A DNA stretch of 64,000 bases from Methylocystis hirsuta (GCF_003722355.1 NZ_QWDD01000001.1:3029001-3093000); one strand, 5' to 3'; numbered from the stretch's first letter, positions 42,045 to 51,894 are shown. Program-made: numbers and translations. Notes: generated by a model from the sequence alone, not told the origin.

Positions 42045-44312
42045 TCACCCAAACCGATTATTCCTCGGGAAACCCCTGGGCGGCAGTCTCCCCGCTTCGG
42101 CGCGGTGGCCGATCCAGTCCTTCAGTTCCGCCTTGTCGATCGTGAAGACGCGGCTTGACGCGTCGGTCCAGGTCAGACCGTCCTTCAACGCGAAGACCTT
42201 CGCGTCCGCGACGCCGCCGTCCTTGTAGCGCTGCATGCGCACGCCCTTGCCGCGCGCCATGCGCGGCGCTTCGCTCAAGGGAAACACCAGCAGCTTCCGG
42301 TTCTCGCCGATGATGGCGACATGATCGCCCTCCGCCTGCGTCACGATCTTTAATATTGAGGGCGGCTCGACGTTGAGCGCCGCGCGCCCCTTGCGCGTCG
42401 ACGACAGGAGATCATCCTCGCTCACGACGAAGCCGCGTCCGTCATTCGTCACGAGCAGCAGCGCGGCGCCCGCGACATGCGGCAGTACGGCGACGACATC
42501 GGCGCCTTCCTCGATCTCGGCGAAAAGCCGGATCGGCTCGCCATGTCCGCGCCCGCCGGGAAGCTTTGACGCGTCCAGCGTATAGGCCTTGCCGTTCGAG
42601 GCGAGCGCCAGGATTTTCGAGGTCGTTTGCGCGAAGAAGGACGCGGCGAGCGCATCGTCGCCCTTGAACTGCAGGGTCGAAAGATCCTGCACATGGCCTT
42701 TCAGCGCGCGAATCCAGCCCTTTTCCGAGACGACGATGGTCACCGGCTCGCGCTCGATCATCGCCTCGGCGAGGTCGAGATCGATCGCCTCGGGCGCGTC
42801 TTCGAAACTCGTGCGCCGCTTGCCCTTCGGCGTCTGCGGCCCGTAGGTTTTTTTGAGTTCGCGCACCTGCCAGGCGATGGTCTTCCACTGCTTGTCCTCA
42901 TCGGCGAGCAGCGCCTCGATCTCCTTGCGCTCGGCCGAGAGCTCGCCGAGCTCCTTCTTCAGCTCCATTTCTTCGAGCCGGCGCAGAGCGCGCAGCCGCG
43001 TGTCGAGGATGTATTCGACCTGCAGGTCGGTCAGCTTGAACGCCGTTTTCAATTCCCCCTTGGCGTCGTCCTCTTCGCGGATGATGCGGATCACCTCATC
43101 GAGATTGAGGAAGACGATGACCATGCCTTCCAATTGCTCGATGCGCCGTACGATCGCAGCGAGGCGATGGCGCGAGCGGCGTTGCAGCACGGTGCGGCGA
43201 TGATCGAGCCATTGCCTTAAGGCCTCGTCGAGCGAAACGACGCGCGGCGTCACGCCGTCGACGAGCACATTCATGTTCATCGTGAAGCGCGTTTCGAGCT
43301 CGGAGAGCTTGAACAGCGTCTCCATCATCAGCGCCGGATCGACCGTGCGCGCGCGCGGCTCAAAAACGATGCGCACGTCTTCCGCTGATTCGTCGCGCAC
43401 GTCGGCGACAAGCGGCAGTTTGCGCTCAGAGATGAGTTCGGCGAGTCGTTCGATGAGGCGCGATTTCTGCACGCCGTAGGGGATTTCCGTGACGACGATA
43501 ACCCATCCGCCGCGCGGCAGCTCCTCCTTCACCCAGCGCGCGCGCACACGAAAGGAGCCGCGTCCGGTGCGATAGGTCTCGATGATCTCTTCGCGCTTGT
43601 CGACGACGATGCCGCCGGTCGGAAAATCCGGCCCCTGCACGAAGGTCAGCAGCTGTTCGGCGGTCGCCTTGCGGTGGGAGATGAGATAGAGCGCCGCGTC
43701 GCACAGCTCGGCGAGATTATGCGGCGGGATCGACGTCGCCATGCCGACGGCGATCCCCTGCGCGCCATTGGCGAGCAGATTGGGCAGCGCCGACGGCAGC
43801 ACCACCGGCTCCTTCTCCTCGCCGGAATAGTTGGGGATGAAGTCGATCGCGTCTTCGTCGATGCCTTCCAGAAGAGAGCGCGCGACCGCCGTCATGCGCG
43901 CCTCGGTGTAGCGATAGGCGGCCGCCGAATCGCCGTCCACATTGCCGAAATTGCCCTGCCCGTCGACGAGCGGATAGCGCGAGGAGAAATCCTGCGCGAG
44001 GCGCACCAGCGCGTCATAGATCGCCTGATCGCCATGCGGGTGGAACGAGCCCATCACGTCGCCGACGATCTTGGCGCATTTCTTGAACGGCGCGCCGGGG
44101 TCGAGGCGAAGAATATGCATCCCGTAAAGGATGCGGCGGTGCACGGGTTTGAGCCCGTCGCGGGCGTCGGGCAGCGCGCGTCCAGTGATGGTCGACAGCG
44201 CGTAACGCAGATAGCGCTCCTCGAGCGCCTCGCGCAGATCGACCGGCGCAATCACGCTAACGTCGCTTGCGCCTTTGCCTTTTCCGCTTCCCCCGCCGCC
44301 TTTTTGCGCCAT
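42045..44312 (-). CDS. parC: DNA topoisomerase IV subunit A
   Basis: A 755-residue type IIA topoisomerase subunit that decatenates chromosomes with ParE. The N-terminal breakage-reunion domain has [35 protein letters not shown] and the active-site Tyr in [11 protein letters not shown] (near residue 125). The C-terminal part carries pinwheel repeats such as [19 protein letters not shown] and [14 protein letters not shown]. The start at 44312 begins with a Gly/Lys-rich leader ([14 protein letters not shown]). A decayed duplicate of its last 480 bases lies downstream. Confidence 0.95.
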   Translation of the reverse strand: MAQKGGGGSGKGKGASDVSVIAPVDLREALEERYLRYALSTITGRALPDARDGLKPVHRRILYGMHILRLDPGAPFKKCAKIVGDVMGSFHPHGDQAIYDALVRLAQDFSSRYPLVDGQGNFGNVDGDSAAAYRYTEARMTAVARSLLEGIDEDAIDFIPNYSGEEKEPVVLPSALPNLLANGAQGIAVGMATSIPPHNLAELCDAALYLISHRKATAEQLLTFVQGPDFPTGGIVVDKREEIIETYRTGRGSFRVRARWVKEELPRGGWVIVVTEIPYGVQKSRLIERLAELISERKLPLVADVRDESAEDVRIVFEPRARTVDPALMMETLFKLSELETRFTMNMNVLVDGVTPRVVSLDEALRQWLDHRRTVLQRRSRHRLAAIVRRIEQLEGMVIVFLNLDEVIRIIREEDDAKGELKTAFKLTDLQVEYILDTRLRALRRLEEMELKKELGELSAERKEIEALLADEDKQWKTIAWQVRELKKTYGPQTPKGKRRTSFEDAPEAIDLDLAEAMIEREPVTIVVSEKGWIRALKGHVQDLSTLQFKGDDALAASFFAQTTSKILALASNGKAYTLDASKLPGGRGHGEPIRLFAEIEEGADVVAVLPHVAGAALLLVTNDGRGFVVSEDDLLSSTRKGRAALNVEPPSILKIVTQAEGDHVAIIGENRKLLVFPLSEAPRMARGKGVRMQRYKDGGVADAKVFALKDGLTWTDASSRVFTIDKAELKDWIGHRAEAGRLPPRGFPRNNRFG

Positions 44313-44566
44313 TTCAAAAACCCGATTCTGCCTTTGTGATGGGTACTATGGCCGCGGGGGCCTCGGCGCAAGCGAAGGATGTCGAGGGCGGCTCTTTAAC
44401 TCTGAAAGGGCGTCGCCGACGCATCGACTGCGTTTTGTGCGGGATCGTAGCAAATAAGGTATTGCAGACGCCGCGTTTCGTCCTTTAGAAGGCTTGCGAA
44501 GCGATGGCGCGGATCGGCGCGGTCGAATTTTCGCCGGTTTTCCGCGGCTTTCAAAACATGGCGTCC

Positions 44567-44809
44567 ATGAAGAAACTGATTTCGTCGCTCATCGCCGCGC
44601 TGCTTGTAACATCCGCCTCGTTCGCCTTGGAGAGATCGCAAATGACGGTCGCCGGCTCGACGGTCGCCGCGCGGGACCGCGCGGCTCAGGCGCGCGACGC
44701 TGACGAAGACATGCAGGCGCTCTGCCGCGAGGTGCTCGTCGACATCGATCAGGGCTACGGCGTCAGCAGCCATGAATCGCGTTATATTTGCGGCGACAAG
44801 CGCCGCTAG
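44567..44809 (+). CDS. small secreted protein of unknown function
   Basis: An 80-residue product: a signal peptide (MKKLISSLIAALLVTSASFA), then about 60 polar residues with two Cys (LCREVLVDID and YICGDKRR) that could pair. Pattern and length resemble small periplasmic proteins of Rhizobiales. The ATG at 44567 fits the signal peptide; one nine bases upstream is also possible. A copy of the two-hairpin repeat begins two bases after its stop. No family recognised. Confidence 0.55.
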   Translation: MKKLISSLIAALLVTSASFALERSQMTVAGSTVAARDRAAQARDADEDMQALCREVLVDIDQGYGVSSHESRYICGDKRR

Positions 44810-44810
44810 A

Positions 44811-44920
44811 CAGCTTCCGAAAAAGTCGACGGACTTTTTCGATGAGAACCTGCTCCAACAATTTGATTTTGAGCGATTTCTTATCGATCACGTGAGTCCA
44901 TGTGATCGGGAAGCGCTCTA
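44811..44920. repeat. two-hairpin palindromic repeat, copy B
   Basis: Matches copy A (11866-11975) closely, with compensatory changes in stems: CGAAAAAGTCGACGGACTTTTTCG keeps the pairing, and the second hairpin uses GATCAC/GTGATC in place of GATC/GATC. Like copy A it begins at a stop codon and lies in a convergent gap, here before recO. Confidence 0.85.
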
Positions 44921-44949
44921 AGCGTCCGCCGACGCATCCCCTTTTTTCC

Positions 44950-45681
44950 TCACGCCACGCGCAAAAGAGCGCCGACGTAAAGTTCGCGCGCCGCCGGCAG
45001 CGCGACGCCGCGCGGCTTGAGCACGTCGCGCGTCAGGAAATATCCGGTCAACCGGAACGCGGCGATGAGATCGGCCTGTTCCGCCACACTGCTCTCATGC
45101 TGAAGAAAGTCGGGATAGGGCAGGAGTTTGTCGCGCCACGGCGCGCCGGCGGCGCGACTCACCGCGCGGCCCGATTTCGGCGACACATAGGCAAGATCAT
45201 CCTGGGCGCCGGTCAGCGCGCAGGCGTTGAGATCGAGCCCGAAGCCGAGCGCGCCGAGCAGCGCAAGCTCGAATCGCGCCAACATCGTCGCGGCGCCTTC
45301 GGCGGCGCGAATGTCGCCGAACAGCGCCGCAATGGCGTCGGCCATTTCAAACAATTCCTCATGGGGATCGCGCTCCGGCAGCAGGCGCAGCAGCGCGCAG
45401 AGCGAGACGACGCCATGGAGCGCCGCGGCGCGGTCGAGGAAATAGGCGGCGCGGGCGGAGAGCGGCTCGACTGTCAAGGCGCCGAGATGGTCCTCAAGAC
45501 GCGCCCGCCACTGCGCCGCGACGAGATTGCCGGGCTGCAGAATCGGACGGAGCCGGCGCGAGCGACCGCCGCGCACGAGACCAAGATGGCGGCCGTGTCC
45601 GCGGGTCATCACCTCGAGGATGACGGAAGTTTCGCCATGCCGACGCGCGCCGAGGATAAGAGCGTCGTCGCGCCATTCCAT
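44950..45681 (-). CDS. recO: DNA repair protein RecO
   Basis: A 243-residue mediator that loads RecA on SSB-coated DNA with RecR. The OB-fold N terminus EWRDDALILGARRHGETSVIL and RGHGRHLGLVRGGRSRRLRPILQPGN are the family pattern; the rest is helical. It is the last gene of the rnc-era-recO string, after a short DUF1737 gene. Confidence 0.92.
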   Translation of the reverse strand: MEWRDDALILGARRHGETSVILEVMTRGHGRHLGLVRGGRSRRLRPILQPGNLVAAQWRARLEDHLGALTVEPLSARAAYFLDRAAALHGVVSLCALLRLLPERDPHEELFEMADAIAALFGDIRAAEGAATMLARFELALLGALGFGLDLNACALTGAQDDLAYVSPKSGRAVSRAAGAPWRDKLLPYPDFLQHESSVAEQADLIAAFRLTGYFLTRDVLKPRGVALPAARELYVGALLRVA

Positions 45682-45688
45682 ATCAGGC

Positions 45689-45916
45689 TCACACTTCGGA
45701 AAGCTTCATATCCGGCCTGTAATCTAAGCCTTCGACATCCTTGATCAAAGCCTGGCCGCAAATCACCCGGTTTTGCGTCGGGTCGAAGGTGAGCGACGGC
45801 GATCCGTGGAGTCGCCAGCCGAGGCTCAACGCTTCCGTCACGCGATGGCAAAACGCCGCGTCGTCCGGCCCGGTGAGAAATCGATAGGCGGTCATCGCCT
45901 TGCGTTCGTCAGACAT
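45689..45916 (-). CDS. DUF1737 protein
   Basis: A 75-residue protein of the DUF1737 family: YRFLTGPDDAAFCHRVTEALSLGWRLHGSPSLTFD and ICGQALIKDVEG are diagnostic. It lies between era and recO on the same strand, a common place in alphaproteobacteria. The start at 45916 (MSDERK) is preferred over 45943. Role unknown; the fold is a small alpha/beta unit. Confidence 0.8.
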   Translation of the reverse strand: MSDERKAMTAYRFLTGPDDAAFCHRVTEALSLGWRLHGSPSLTFDPTQNRVICGQALIKDVEGLDYRPDMKLSEV

Positions 45917-45959
45917 CCGATTCTCCAGCGCCGCGCGAATCACCCGACCTTGGCCGATA

Positions 45960-46886
45960 TTATTCGCCCTTGGGGAAATCCAGGCGCATCTCCCGATAGC
46001 GCTCGGGGTCGTCGGCCCAATTTTCCCGGACCTTCACGAACAGGAAGAGATGCACCGGCTGTTCGGCGGCCTCTGCGATCTCGCGGCGCGCCGCCTGACC
46101 GATGGCCTTGATGGTGCGGCCGCCTTCGCCGATGACGATCTTCTTCTGGCTGTCGCGCGCGACAAAGATCGTCTGCTCGATGCGGGCCGAGCCGTCCTTC
46201 TGATTGGTCCAGGAGTCCGTCTCGACCGTCGACTGATAGGGCAATTCGTCGTGCAGCCGCTCATAGATCTGCTCTCGGGTGATTTCCGCGGCGAGCAGCC
46301 GCAGCGGCGCGTCCGAGAGCTGATCCTCGGGATAGAGCCAGGGCGAGGGCCCCATGCGCTGCGCCAGCGCCTTGCGCAAATCCCCGACGCCGTCGCCTTT
46401 CAGCGCCGAGATCATGAACGTTTCGTCGAATTTCTGTCGCTCGTTCAGCGTTTGCGCCAGCGCCAGCAGCCTTTCGCGGGGGATGAGATCGATCTTGTTC
46501 AGGACGAGGAACTTGGGCGCCTTGGCGTGCTGAAGCTGCGCCAATATCGCGTCCACTTCTTCGTCGATCCCCTTGCGGGAGTCGATGAGCAGCGCGATCA
46601 CGTCGGCGTCGGCGGCGCCCGAGAGCGCGCTCGCGACCATGGCGCGATCGAGCCGCCGCTTGGGTTTGAAGATGCCCGGCGTGTCCACAAGGATGATCTG
46701 CGCCGCGCCCTCGATGGCGATGCCGCGAACCAGCGCCCGCGTCGTCTGCGCCTTACGGGACACGATCGAGACCTTGGCGCCGACGAGTTGATTCAGCAGC
46801 GTCGACTTGCCGGCGTTGGGCGCGCCGACCAGCGCCGCGAAGCCGCAGCGCGTGTCTTCCCGCGCCAATTCGTCGTCGCCGCTCAT
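45960..46886 (-). CDS. era: GTPase Era
   Basis: A 308-residue ribosome-assembly GTPase that binds the 16S rRNA 3' end. G motifs: GAPNAGKST (G1), KAQTTR (G2), DTPG (G3), NKID (G4). The C-terminal KH domain has VIGEGGRTIKAIG. The ATG overlaps the rnc stop by 4 bases (ATGA), so era is coupled to rnc. The open frame extending further upstream is the rnc region read in another frame. Confidence 0.96.
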   Translation of the reverse strand: MSGDDELAREDTRCGFAALVGAPNAGKSTLLNQLVGAKVSIVSRKAQTTRALVRGIAIEGAAQIILVDTPGIFKPKRRLDRAMVASALSGAADADVIALLIDSRKGIDEEVDAILAQLQHAKAPKFLVLNKIDLIPRERLLALAQTLNERQKFDETFMISALKGDGVGDLRKALAQRMGPSPWLYPEDQLSDAPLRLLAAEITREQIYERLHDELPYQSTVETDSWTNQKDGSARIEQTIFVARDSQKKIVIGEGGRTIKAIGQAARREIAEAAEQPVHLFLFVKVRENWADDPERYREMRLDFPKGE

Positions 46887-47590
46887 GTGTCTCCCTTTCC
46901 TTTGGCCGCGTCTTCGCGGGCCAGAAATGCCGCCGCAGCGGCCTGTTCTGCGACCCGTTTCGAGGCGCCCGACCCGGGCGCCGCCGCAAATCCCTGCACC
47001 TCCACGACGACCTCGAAGAAGGGCGCGTGGTCCGGTCCGCTGCGGGCGACGAGCCGGTAGCGGGGCGTGGCGAGCCCGCGCGCCTGAGCCCATTCCTGCA
47101 AGGCGGTCTTCGCGTCGCGCAAATCCTGGCCGCTCGCCGCCATACGGTCGCTGAAAGCCTTGCGAACGATATGTTCGGCGGCGGCGGCGCCCCCGTCGAG
47201 AAAGGCTGCACCGATGATCGCTTCGCAAATGTCGCCGAGCAAGGCGCGTTTGCCGCGTCCGCCGGTCTGGGCCTCGCCCTCGCCGAGCCGCATCGCTGCG
47301 CCAACGCCCCAGACTTCGGCCACCTCGGCGCAGGTCTCCTTGCGCACCAGCGCCGCGAGGCGGCGCGACAGCTCGCCTTCGCTCTCGTTCGGAAAGGCGT
47401 CATAGAGCATGTGCGCCACGGCGAGGCCGAGCACGCGGTCGCCCAGAAACTCGAGCCGCTCGTATGAATCGCGCCGGGCTGGCGAGGCGCTGACATGCGT
47501 CAGCGCGCGGCCGAGCAGCGCCGGATCGGCGAAGGCATGTCCGATACGCGCCTCTAGATCAGCGAGCCCCTCGTCGCGGCTGCGCGTCAT
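46883..47590 (-). CDS. rnc: ribonuclease III
   Basis: A 235-residue double-strand RNA endonuclease for rRNA and mRNA processing. The catalytic signature ERLEFLGDRVLGLAVA is at residues 40-55, and the second acidic pair lies in GDICEAIIGAAFLDGG. A C-terminal double-strand RNA-binding domain follows (from AKTALQEWAQARG). The start at 47590 (MTRSRDEGLADLEARIG) matches the family. 19 bases separate it from lepB. Confidence 0.95.
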   Translation of the reverse strand: MTRSRDEGLADLEARIGHAFADPALLGRALTHVSASPARRDSYERLEFLGDRVLGLAVAHMLYDAFPNESEGELSRRLAALVRKETCAEVAEVWGVGAAMRLGEGEAQTGGRGKRALLGDICEAIIGAAFLDGGAAAAEHIVRKAFSDRMAASGQDLRDAKTALQEWAQARGLATPRYRLVARSGPDHAPFFEVVVEVQGFAAAPGSGASKRVAEQAAAAAFLAREDAAKGKGDT

Positions 47591-47609
47591 GTCACGCCTG
47601 TGCGTCCGA

Positions 47610-48398
47610 TCAATGAACGGGCCGGAACAGCCGGTCCCAACGCACGGACCATGGCCAGCGCCAGAAGGCGAGCGCCGATTCGTCCTTCCTGACCGAGAAG
47701 AAGATGATCTCGGCGCGGCCCACGAGATTGACGAAGGGCACGAAGCCGACGCCGCCAAGCTCCGGCGCGATGCGCGAATCGGTGGAGTTGTCGCGATTAT
47801 CACCCATCATGAAATAGTGATCGGGCGGCACCACGAACAGCTCGGTGTTGTCGTTGATGCCGTGATCGCCCTCGATTTCGATGATCGTATGTTCGATCGC
47901 GGGATGATCGCCATTGCCGGGGAGCGTTTCCTCATAGGTCGTCACGGGGACTTCGCGGCCTTCGCGGTTCTCCGTCACCTCTTTTTCGAGCGGGGTGCGG
48001 GGCACGATGACGCCGTTGATATAGAGCCGGCCGTCGATGACCTGGATGCGGTCGCCGGGGAGGCCAATGACGCGCTTGATATAGTCGGTCTCATTGTCCC
48101 GCGGCAGCTTGAAGACGATGACGTCGCCGCGGTTGGGGGGCGAAGCCAGAATGCGGCCGGAGAAAATGTCGGGGCCGAACGGCATCGAGTAATTCGAATA
48201 GCCATAGGCGTATTTCGACACGAAAACATAATCGCCGATCAGCAGCGTCGGGATCATCGAGCCCGACGGAATATTGAACGGCTGAAAGAGCAGCGTGCGG
48301 ATGACAAGCGCGATCGCCAGCGCCTGAAGGATGACCTTGATGGTTTCGAGAACCCCGCCCTCTTCGCGTTTTTGCGCCACCGGAACGTTCCTGCTCAA
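47610..48398 (-). CDS. lepB: signal peptidase I
   Basis: A 262-residue membrane protease that removes signal peptides. One N-terminal helix (residues 16-38) anchors it. The catalytic Ser is in NIPSGSMIPTLL and the general-base Lys in YIKRVIGLPGDRI. MMGDNRDNSTDSR is the conserved box D/E. The pair with rnc-era is the classic alphaproteobacterial order. Upstream there is no acpS before pdxJ. Confidence 0.95.
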   Translation of the reverse strand: MSRNVPVAQKREEGGVLETIKVILQALAIALVIRTLLFQPFNIPSGSMIPTLLIGDYVFVSKYAYGYSNYSMPFGPDIFSGRILASPPNRGDVIVFKLPRDNETDYIKRVIGLPGDRIQVIDGRLYINGVIVPRTPLEKEVTENREGREVPVTTYEETLPGNGDHPAIEHTIIEIEGDHGINDNTELFVVPPDHYFMMGDNRDNSTDSRIAPELGGVGFVPFVNLVGRAEIIFFSVRKDESALAFWRWPWSVRWDRLFRPVH

Positions 48399-48628
48399 GC
48401 CGACTCACTCCTCATGCATTGGGGCGGCGTCGGCCCGCCCGGCCGCCCGGCTTAACACGCTACAGCTTCCATGAGAACCTTCGCCCGAGCCAAAGAATAT
48501 TCCCGGGCCGGCGTCAAATGGATGACCGCCCGCCACCTTAGCGCGCTCGGCGAGCGCGTCTCCGTCCGATCGAGATTAACGCTAACGCCCGCGCCTATGC
48601 TTGCGATCCGCCGCGCCGCGCCCTGGCC

Positions 48629-49384
48629 CTAGAAGGCGAGCGCCCGGCCCTGCTCCATCGCCTCCCGCATCCGCCGGATCGCTTCCGCGAGGCCGACGAA
48701 TATCGCCTCGCCGATGAGAAAATGGCCGATGTTGAGTTCGACGATCTGCGGCAAGGCGCTCACGCGGCGCGCCGTCGCATAATCGAGGCCGTGCCCGGCG
48801 TGAATTTCGAGGCCGAGGGCGGCCCCATAGGCGGCGGCTTCGGCGACCCGCGCGAATTCCGCCTCGGCCCGGCCGATATCGCCAACCTCGACGGCGTGGC
48901 ACCAGGCGCCCGTATGGAGCTCCACGACCGGCGCCTTGATGGAGACGGCCGCGTCAATCGCCTCTGTCGACGGCTCGATGAACAGCGACACGCGCACGCC
49001 TTCCCGCGTCAGCTGATCGACGTAAGGCAGAAGGTAATCGTGCTGGCCGACGACATCGAGACCGCCTTCGGTCGTGCGCTCGGTGCGCTTTTCCGGCACG
49101 AGGCAGACGGCGTGCGGCGCGGTCGCGACGGCGATGTCGAGCATCTGCTCGGTCGCCGCCATTTCGAAATTGAGCGGCTTCGAAATCGCCTCCTTCAGCC
49201 GCGCCATGTCCGCGTCGTTGATGTGACGGCGGTCTTCGCGCAGATGCGCGGTGATCCCGTCGGCGCCGGCGTCGATGGCGAGCAGGGCGGCGCGAACGGG
49301 GTCGGGCCCCGGACCGCCGCGCGCGTTGCGGACAGTCGCGACATGATCGACATTGACGCCGAGGCGAAGGGGTTTCGTGGTCAT
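48629..49384 (-). CDS. pdxJ: pyridoxine 5'-phosphate synthase
   Basis: A 251-residue TIM-barrel enzyme that forms pyridoxine 5'-phosphate from 1-deoxyxylulose 5-phosphate and 3-amino-2-oxopropyl phosphate. [17 protein letters not shown] is the N-terminal signature; the catalytic His and Glu lie in [12 protein letters not shown] and [18 protein letters not shown] is the phosphate site. The start at 49384 ([11 protein letters not shown]) is used; the frame upstream is not conserved. Confidence 0.95.
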   Translation of the reverse strand: MTTKPLRLGVNVDHVATVRNARGGPGPDPVRAALLAIDAGADGITAHLREDRRHINDADMARLKEAISKPLNFEMAATEQMLDIAVATAPHAVCLVPEKRTERTTEGGLDVVGQHDYLLPYVDQLTREGVRVSLFIEPSTEAIDAAVSIKAPVVELHTGAWCHAVEVGDIGRAEAEFARVAEAAAYGAALGLEIHAGHGLDYATARRVSALPQIVELNIGHFLIGEAIFVGLAEAIRRMREAMEQGRALAF

Positions 49385-49498
49385 GACGCTCTCATAGCGC
49401 GCGGGCGTGCGGTTTGTCATTGGGCGCGCGGCCGGCGCAGCGGCGCAAAGAGCAATTTCAGTCAAGAAGCCGGTCCCGGCGCTTGCTACGATGCAAGA

Positions 49499-50380
49499 AT
49501 GGAGACCACGACAAGATCAAAGGAACCCGTCTACGCGCGACGCATCAATCGCGTGCTGGATTACATCGACAAGCATCTCGACGAAGAGCTGACCATCGAC
49601 GTGCTGAGCGACGTCGCGAACTTTTCAAAATTCCACTTCCATCGGCAGTTTTCCCAGAACTGCGGGATTAGCCTCTCGCGCTATGTTCAATTCATGAGGC
49701 TTAAGCGCGCCTCCTATCGACTGGCGTTCAATCCGACCGCGCCGATCATCGACGTGGCTTTGGATTCGGGGTTCGAGAATCCGGAATCCTTTTCCCGCGC
49801 CTTCAAAGCCGCATTCGGCCAGACGCCCAGCGCCTTCCGCAAGACTCCGGACTGGGCGTCATGGAGCGTGCGATCTCGCATAAGCCTCCCACCCAGCGAA
49901 AGGACGAAAGACATGGACGTAAAGATCATCGACGTCGAACCAATACTGGTCGCAGCGCTTGAACATCGCGGCGCGCCGGCGCTGCTCAACGACTCAGTGC
50001 AGCGCTTTATCGCCTGGCGAAAGTCGTCCGGGCTTTCTCCGGTCAGCCAATGCGAGACCTATGGCGTGCCCTATAACGACCCCAACGCGACGCCGCCGGA
50101 GGAGTTTCGCTTCGACATTTGCGCATCGGCGCCGGCGCCGGTTCCCGCCAATGAGCATGGCGTCGTGACGAAGACGATCCCCGGCGGGCGCTGCGCCATG
50201 ACGGTCCATGCCGGTTCGCGCGACCGGATCGACGAGAGCGTCTATGCGCTCTATCGCGACTGGCTGCCGGACTCGGGAGAGGAACTGCGGGATTTCCCGG
50301 TCTATTTCCACTATCTGAACCTCGATCACGACACGCCGGAGCATCGCCATCTGACCGAGATCTATCTGCCGCTGAAGTAG
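49499..50380 (+). CDS. AraC-family regulator with GyrI-like ligand domain
   Basis: A 293-residue regulator. An N-terminal double helix-turn-helix AraC domain covers residues about 15-115 ([38 protein letters not shown]), followed by a GyrI-like effector domain (residues 140-293: [34 protein letters not shown]). This AraC-first, GyrI-second layout is that of Rob-like, multidrug- or stress-responsive regulators. Divergent from pdxJ. No clear target nearby; it may control itself or the genes downstream. Confidence 0.85.
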   Translation: METTTRSKEPVYARRINRVLDYIDKHLDEELTIDVLSDVANFSKFHFHRQFSQNCGISLSRYVQFMRLKRASYRLAFNPTAPIIDVALDSGFENPESFSRAFKAAFGQTPSAFRKTPDWASWSVRSRISLPPSERTKDMDVKIIDVEPILVAALEHRGAPALLNDSVQRFIAWRKSSGLSPVSQCETYGVPYNDPNATPPEEFRFDICASAPAPVPANEHGVVTKTIPGGRCAMTVHAGSRDRIDESVYALYRDWLPDSGEELRDFPVYFHYLNLDHDTPEHRHLTEIYLPLK

Positions 50381-50400
50381 GGTCGGGCGGGCAATACCGA

Positions 50401-50433
50401 TGTGTTGCATTTGTCAACACACATTGATATGAT
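50401..50433 (+). promoter_or_regulatory. promoter and operator of the toxin-antitoxin pair
   Basis: TTGCAT (50405-50410) and TATGAT (50428-50433) are spaced by 17 bases, a good sigma-70 type promoter. A perfect inverted repeat TGTGTTG-n7-CAACACA (50401-50421) covers its -35 and spacer, as expected for autorepression by the antitoxin. The predicted transcript begins at or next to the ATG at 50440, so the mRNA may be leaderless. Confidence 0.65.
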
Positions 50434-50439
50434 ACCGAA

Positions 50440-50733
50440 ATGACTACTCGCCCCCGCCAATCCGCCGAAGTCAATATTCACCTGCGCGCCCGGGCGCGGG
50501 ACAAGAAGCTGATCGACCAGGCTGCGGAACTGGTGGGGTCGAACCGTTCACAATTCATGATCGCCTCGGCGCTCAAAGAGGCCAAAAACATTCTGCTCGA
50601 CCAATCGGCCATCTACGCAGATGCGAAAACTTTCCAAAAAATCATGGACTGGATGGATGCCGAAGCGACGCCCGACGAGGCGGCAGGCATGAAGCGCATC
50701 CTTCAATCCAAAGCCCCGTGGCAGAGTGACTGA
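50440..50733 (+). CDS. DUF1778 (TacA/AtaR-type) antitoxin
   Basis: A 97-residue antitoxin of the ribbon-helix-helix type. QSAEVNIHLRARARDKKLIDQAAELVGSNRSQFM is the DNA-binding DUF1778 start; the C-terminal part (KTFQKIMDWMDAEATPDEA) would wrap the toxin. Such proteins repress their own operon and neutralise a GNAT toxin. The toxin gene overlaps it by 8 bases. Operator and promoter lie just upstream. Confidence 0.88.
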   Translation: MTTRPRQSAEVNIHLRARARDKKLIDQAAELVGSNRSQFMIASALKEAKNILLDQSAIYADAKTFQKIMDWMDAEATPDEAAGMKRILQSKAPWQSD

Positions 50734-51253
50734 AGCAACGCCGTTATTCAGCCCGCCCGCTTTATTGAGGCAAGCGCATGACACGGCGTCTTTCGATTGT
50801 GGCGAACCCGTGCTCGATGACTGGCTCCGCAATCGCGCATGGGACAATTTGCAAGTCGCGGCCAGCCGCACCTATGTGATCCGCCCCGCCGGGTCGAACC
50901 AGATTGTCGGCTATTTCGCGCTGAGCATGGGCCAAATCCTCGCGCAGGACGTCAAAGGCTCCATGCGCCGGAATATGCCGCAACAGATTCCGGCGGTGAC
51001 GCTCGGGCGTCTGGCGATTGATCGCGCATGGCAGGGGAAGGGATTGGGGCGGGCGCTGCTTGCCGATGTGGTGCGGCGCGCGCTGCGGGCGGCGGCGGAG
51101 GTCTCGGCGCGGCTGGTGATCGTCCATGCGATCTCGCCCGCCGCCGAAGCCTTTTACCTGCATCACGGATTCACCCGCCTGCCGGGAGAGGTCCCCACGC
51201 TCGCCCTCGACTTGATTAAGCTGCAAAAGCTGACGAACATGTCCAAAATATAA
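50726..51253 (+). CDS. GNAT-fold (TacT/AtaT-type) toxin
   Basis: A 175-residue acetyltransferase. FDCGEPVLDDWLRNRAWDN is typical of the TacT/AtaT toxin group; the acetyl-CoA site is in LGRLAIDRAWQGKGLGRALLADVV with the Q/R-x2-G-x-G/A loop. Toxins of this group acetylate the amino group of charged tRNAs and block translation. It overlaps the antitoxin frame by 8 bases, so they are co-translated. Which tRNA it attacks cannot be read from sequence. Confidence 0.88.
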   Translation: MTEATPLFSPPALLRQAHDTASFDCGEPVLDDWLRNRAWDNLQVAASRTYVIRPAGSNQIVGYFALSMGQILAQDVKGSMRRNMPQQIPAVTLGRLAIDRAWQGKGLGRALLADVVRRALRAAAEVSARLVIVHAISPAAEAFYLHHGFTRLPGEVPTLALDLIKLQKLTNMSKI

Positions 51254-51344
51254 AGAAGCGCTATCGGAGTTGAAGGGGTCAAGACGCGTCGGGAATAACG
51301 CGCAACCGGCTCAAATGGAAATCGCATTACTTGGAAATTTTCTC

Positions 51345-51794
51345 ATGAAATACGACCTTATCGACGTACAAAGCCCGGATGACTGGAAGGATTATCATTT
51401 TCTTCGCCGAACGGTTTTGTGGGAAGCGAAAGGAAGACACAACTATAACGAGAATCATGCGGACGAACGCGTCAAAGCCAACCACCCACTGTTGTTGAAG
51501 CTGCACGACCGTCCGATTGGCGCAGTTCGCCTTGACGAGGCTGGCGACTGCTCGGGAGTTGTAAGGCTCGTGTCTATTGCGCCAGACGTTCAGCGGTCGG
51601 GACACGGAAGCGTGCTTTCATCTCTGATCGAAGCCTATGCACGGCGTCTCGGGATAACGACCTTGTTGGTCAATGCAGCGCCCGATGCTGTGGGCTTCTA
51701 TGAAAAAATGGGTTGGAAAAAAGAGATGTGGGACGAGTCGGAACTCAGAGGATTGGCCTCAGACTGCGTTCAGATGACAAAGAATTTGCACTGA
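51345..51794 (+). CDS. GNAT-family N-acetyltransferase
   Basis: A 149-residue GNAT enzyme: RLVSIAPDVQRSGHGSVLSSLIEAYARRLG is the acetyl-CoA motif A, and NAAPDAVGFYEKMGWKKE motif B. Unlike the toxin-type GNAT upstream it has the ordinary small-substrate layout. The start is unclear; ATG at 51345 is used because the first residues MKYDLIDVQSPDD match GNAT starts. Substrate unknown. Confidence 0.78.
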   Translation: MKYDLIDVQSPDDWKDYHFLRRTVLWEAKGRHNYNENHADERVKANHPLLLKLHDRPIGAVRLDEAGDCSGVVRLVSIAPDVQRSGHGSVLSSLIEAYARRLGITTLLVNAAPDAVGFYEKMGWKKEMWDESELRGLASDCVQMTKNLH

Positions 51795-51894
51795 AGCGAC
51801 GGGCAACGACCGGCGCGAACGCCGCCGGTCGCCTTGCCAACAATTCGCGGGCATCGCATTATTCGCTGGCGTTCAATTAAAAAAGTTGGATTTC

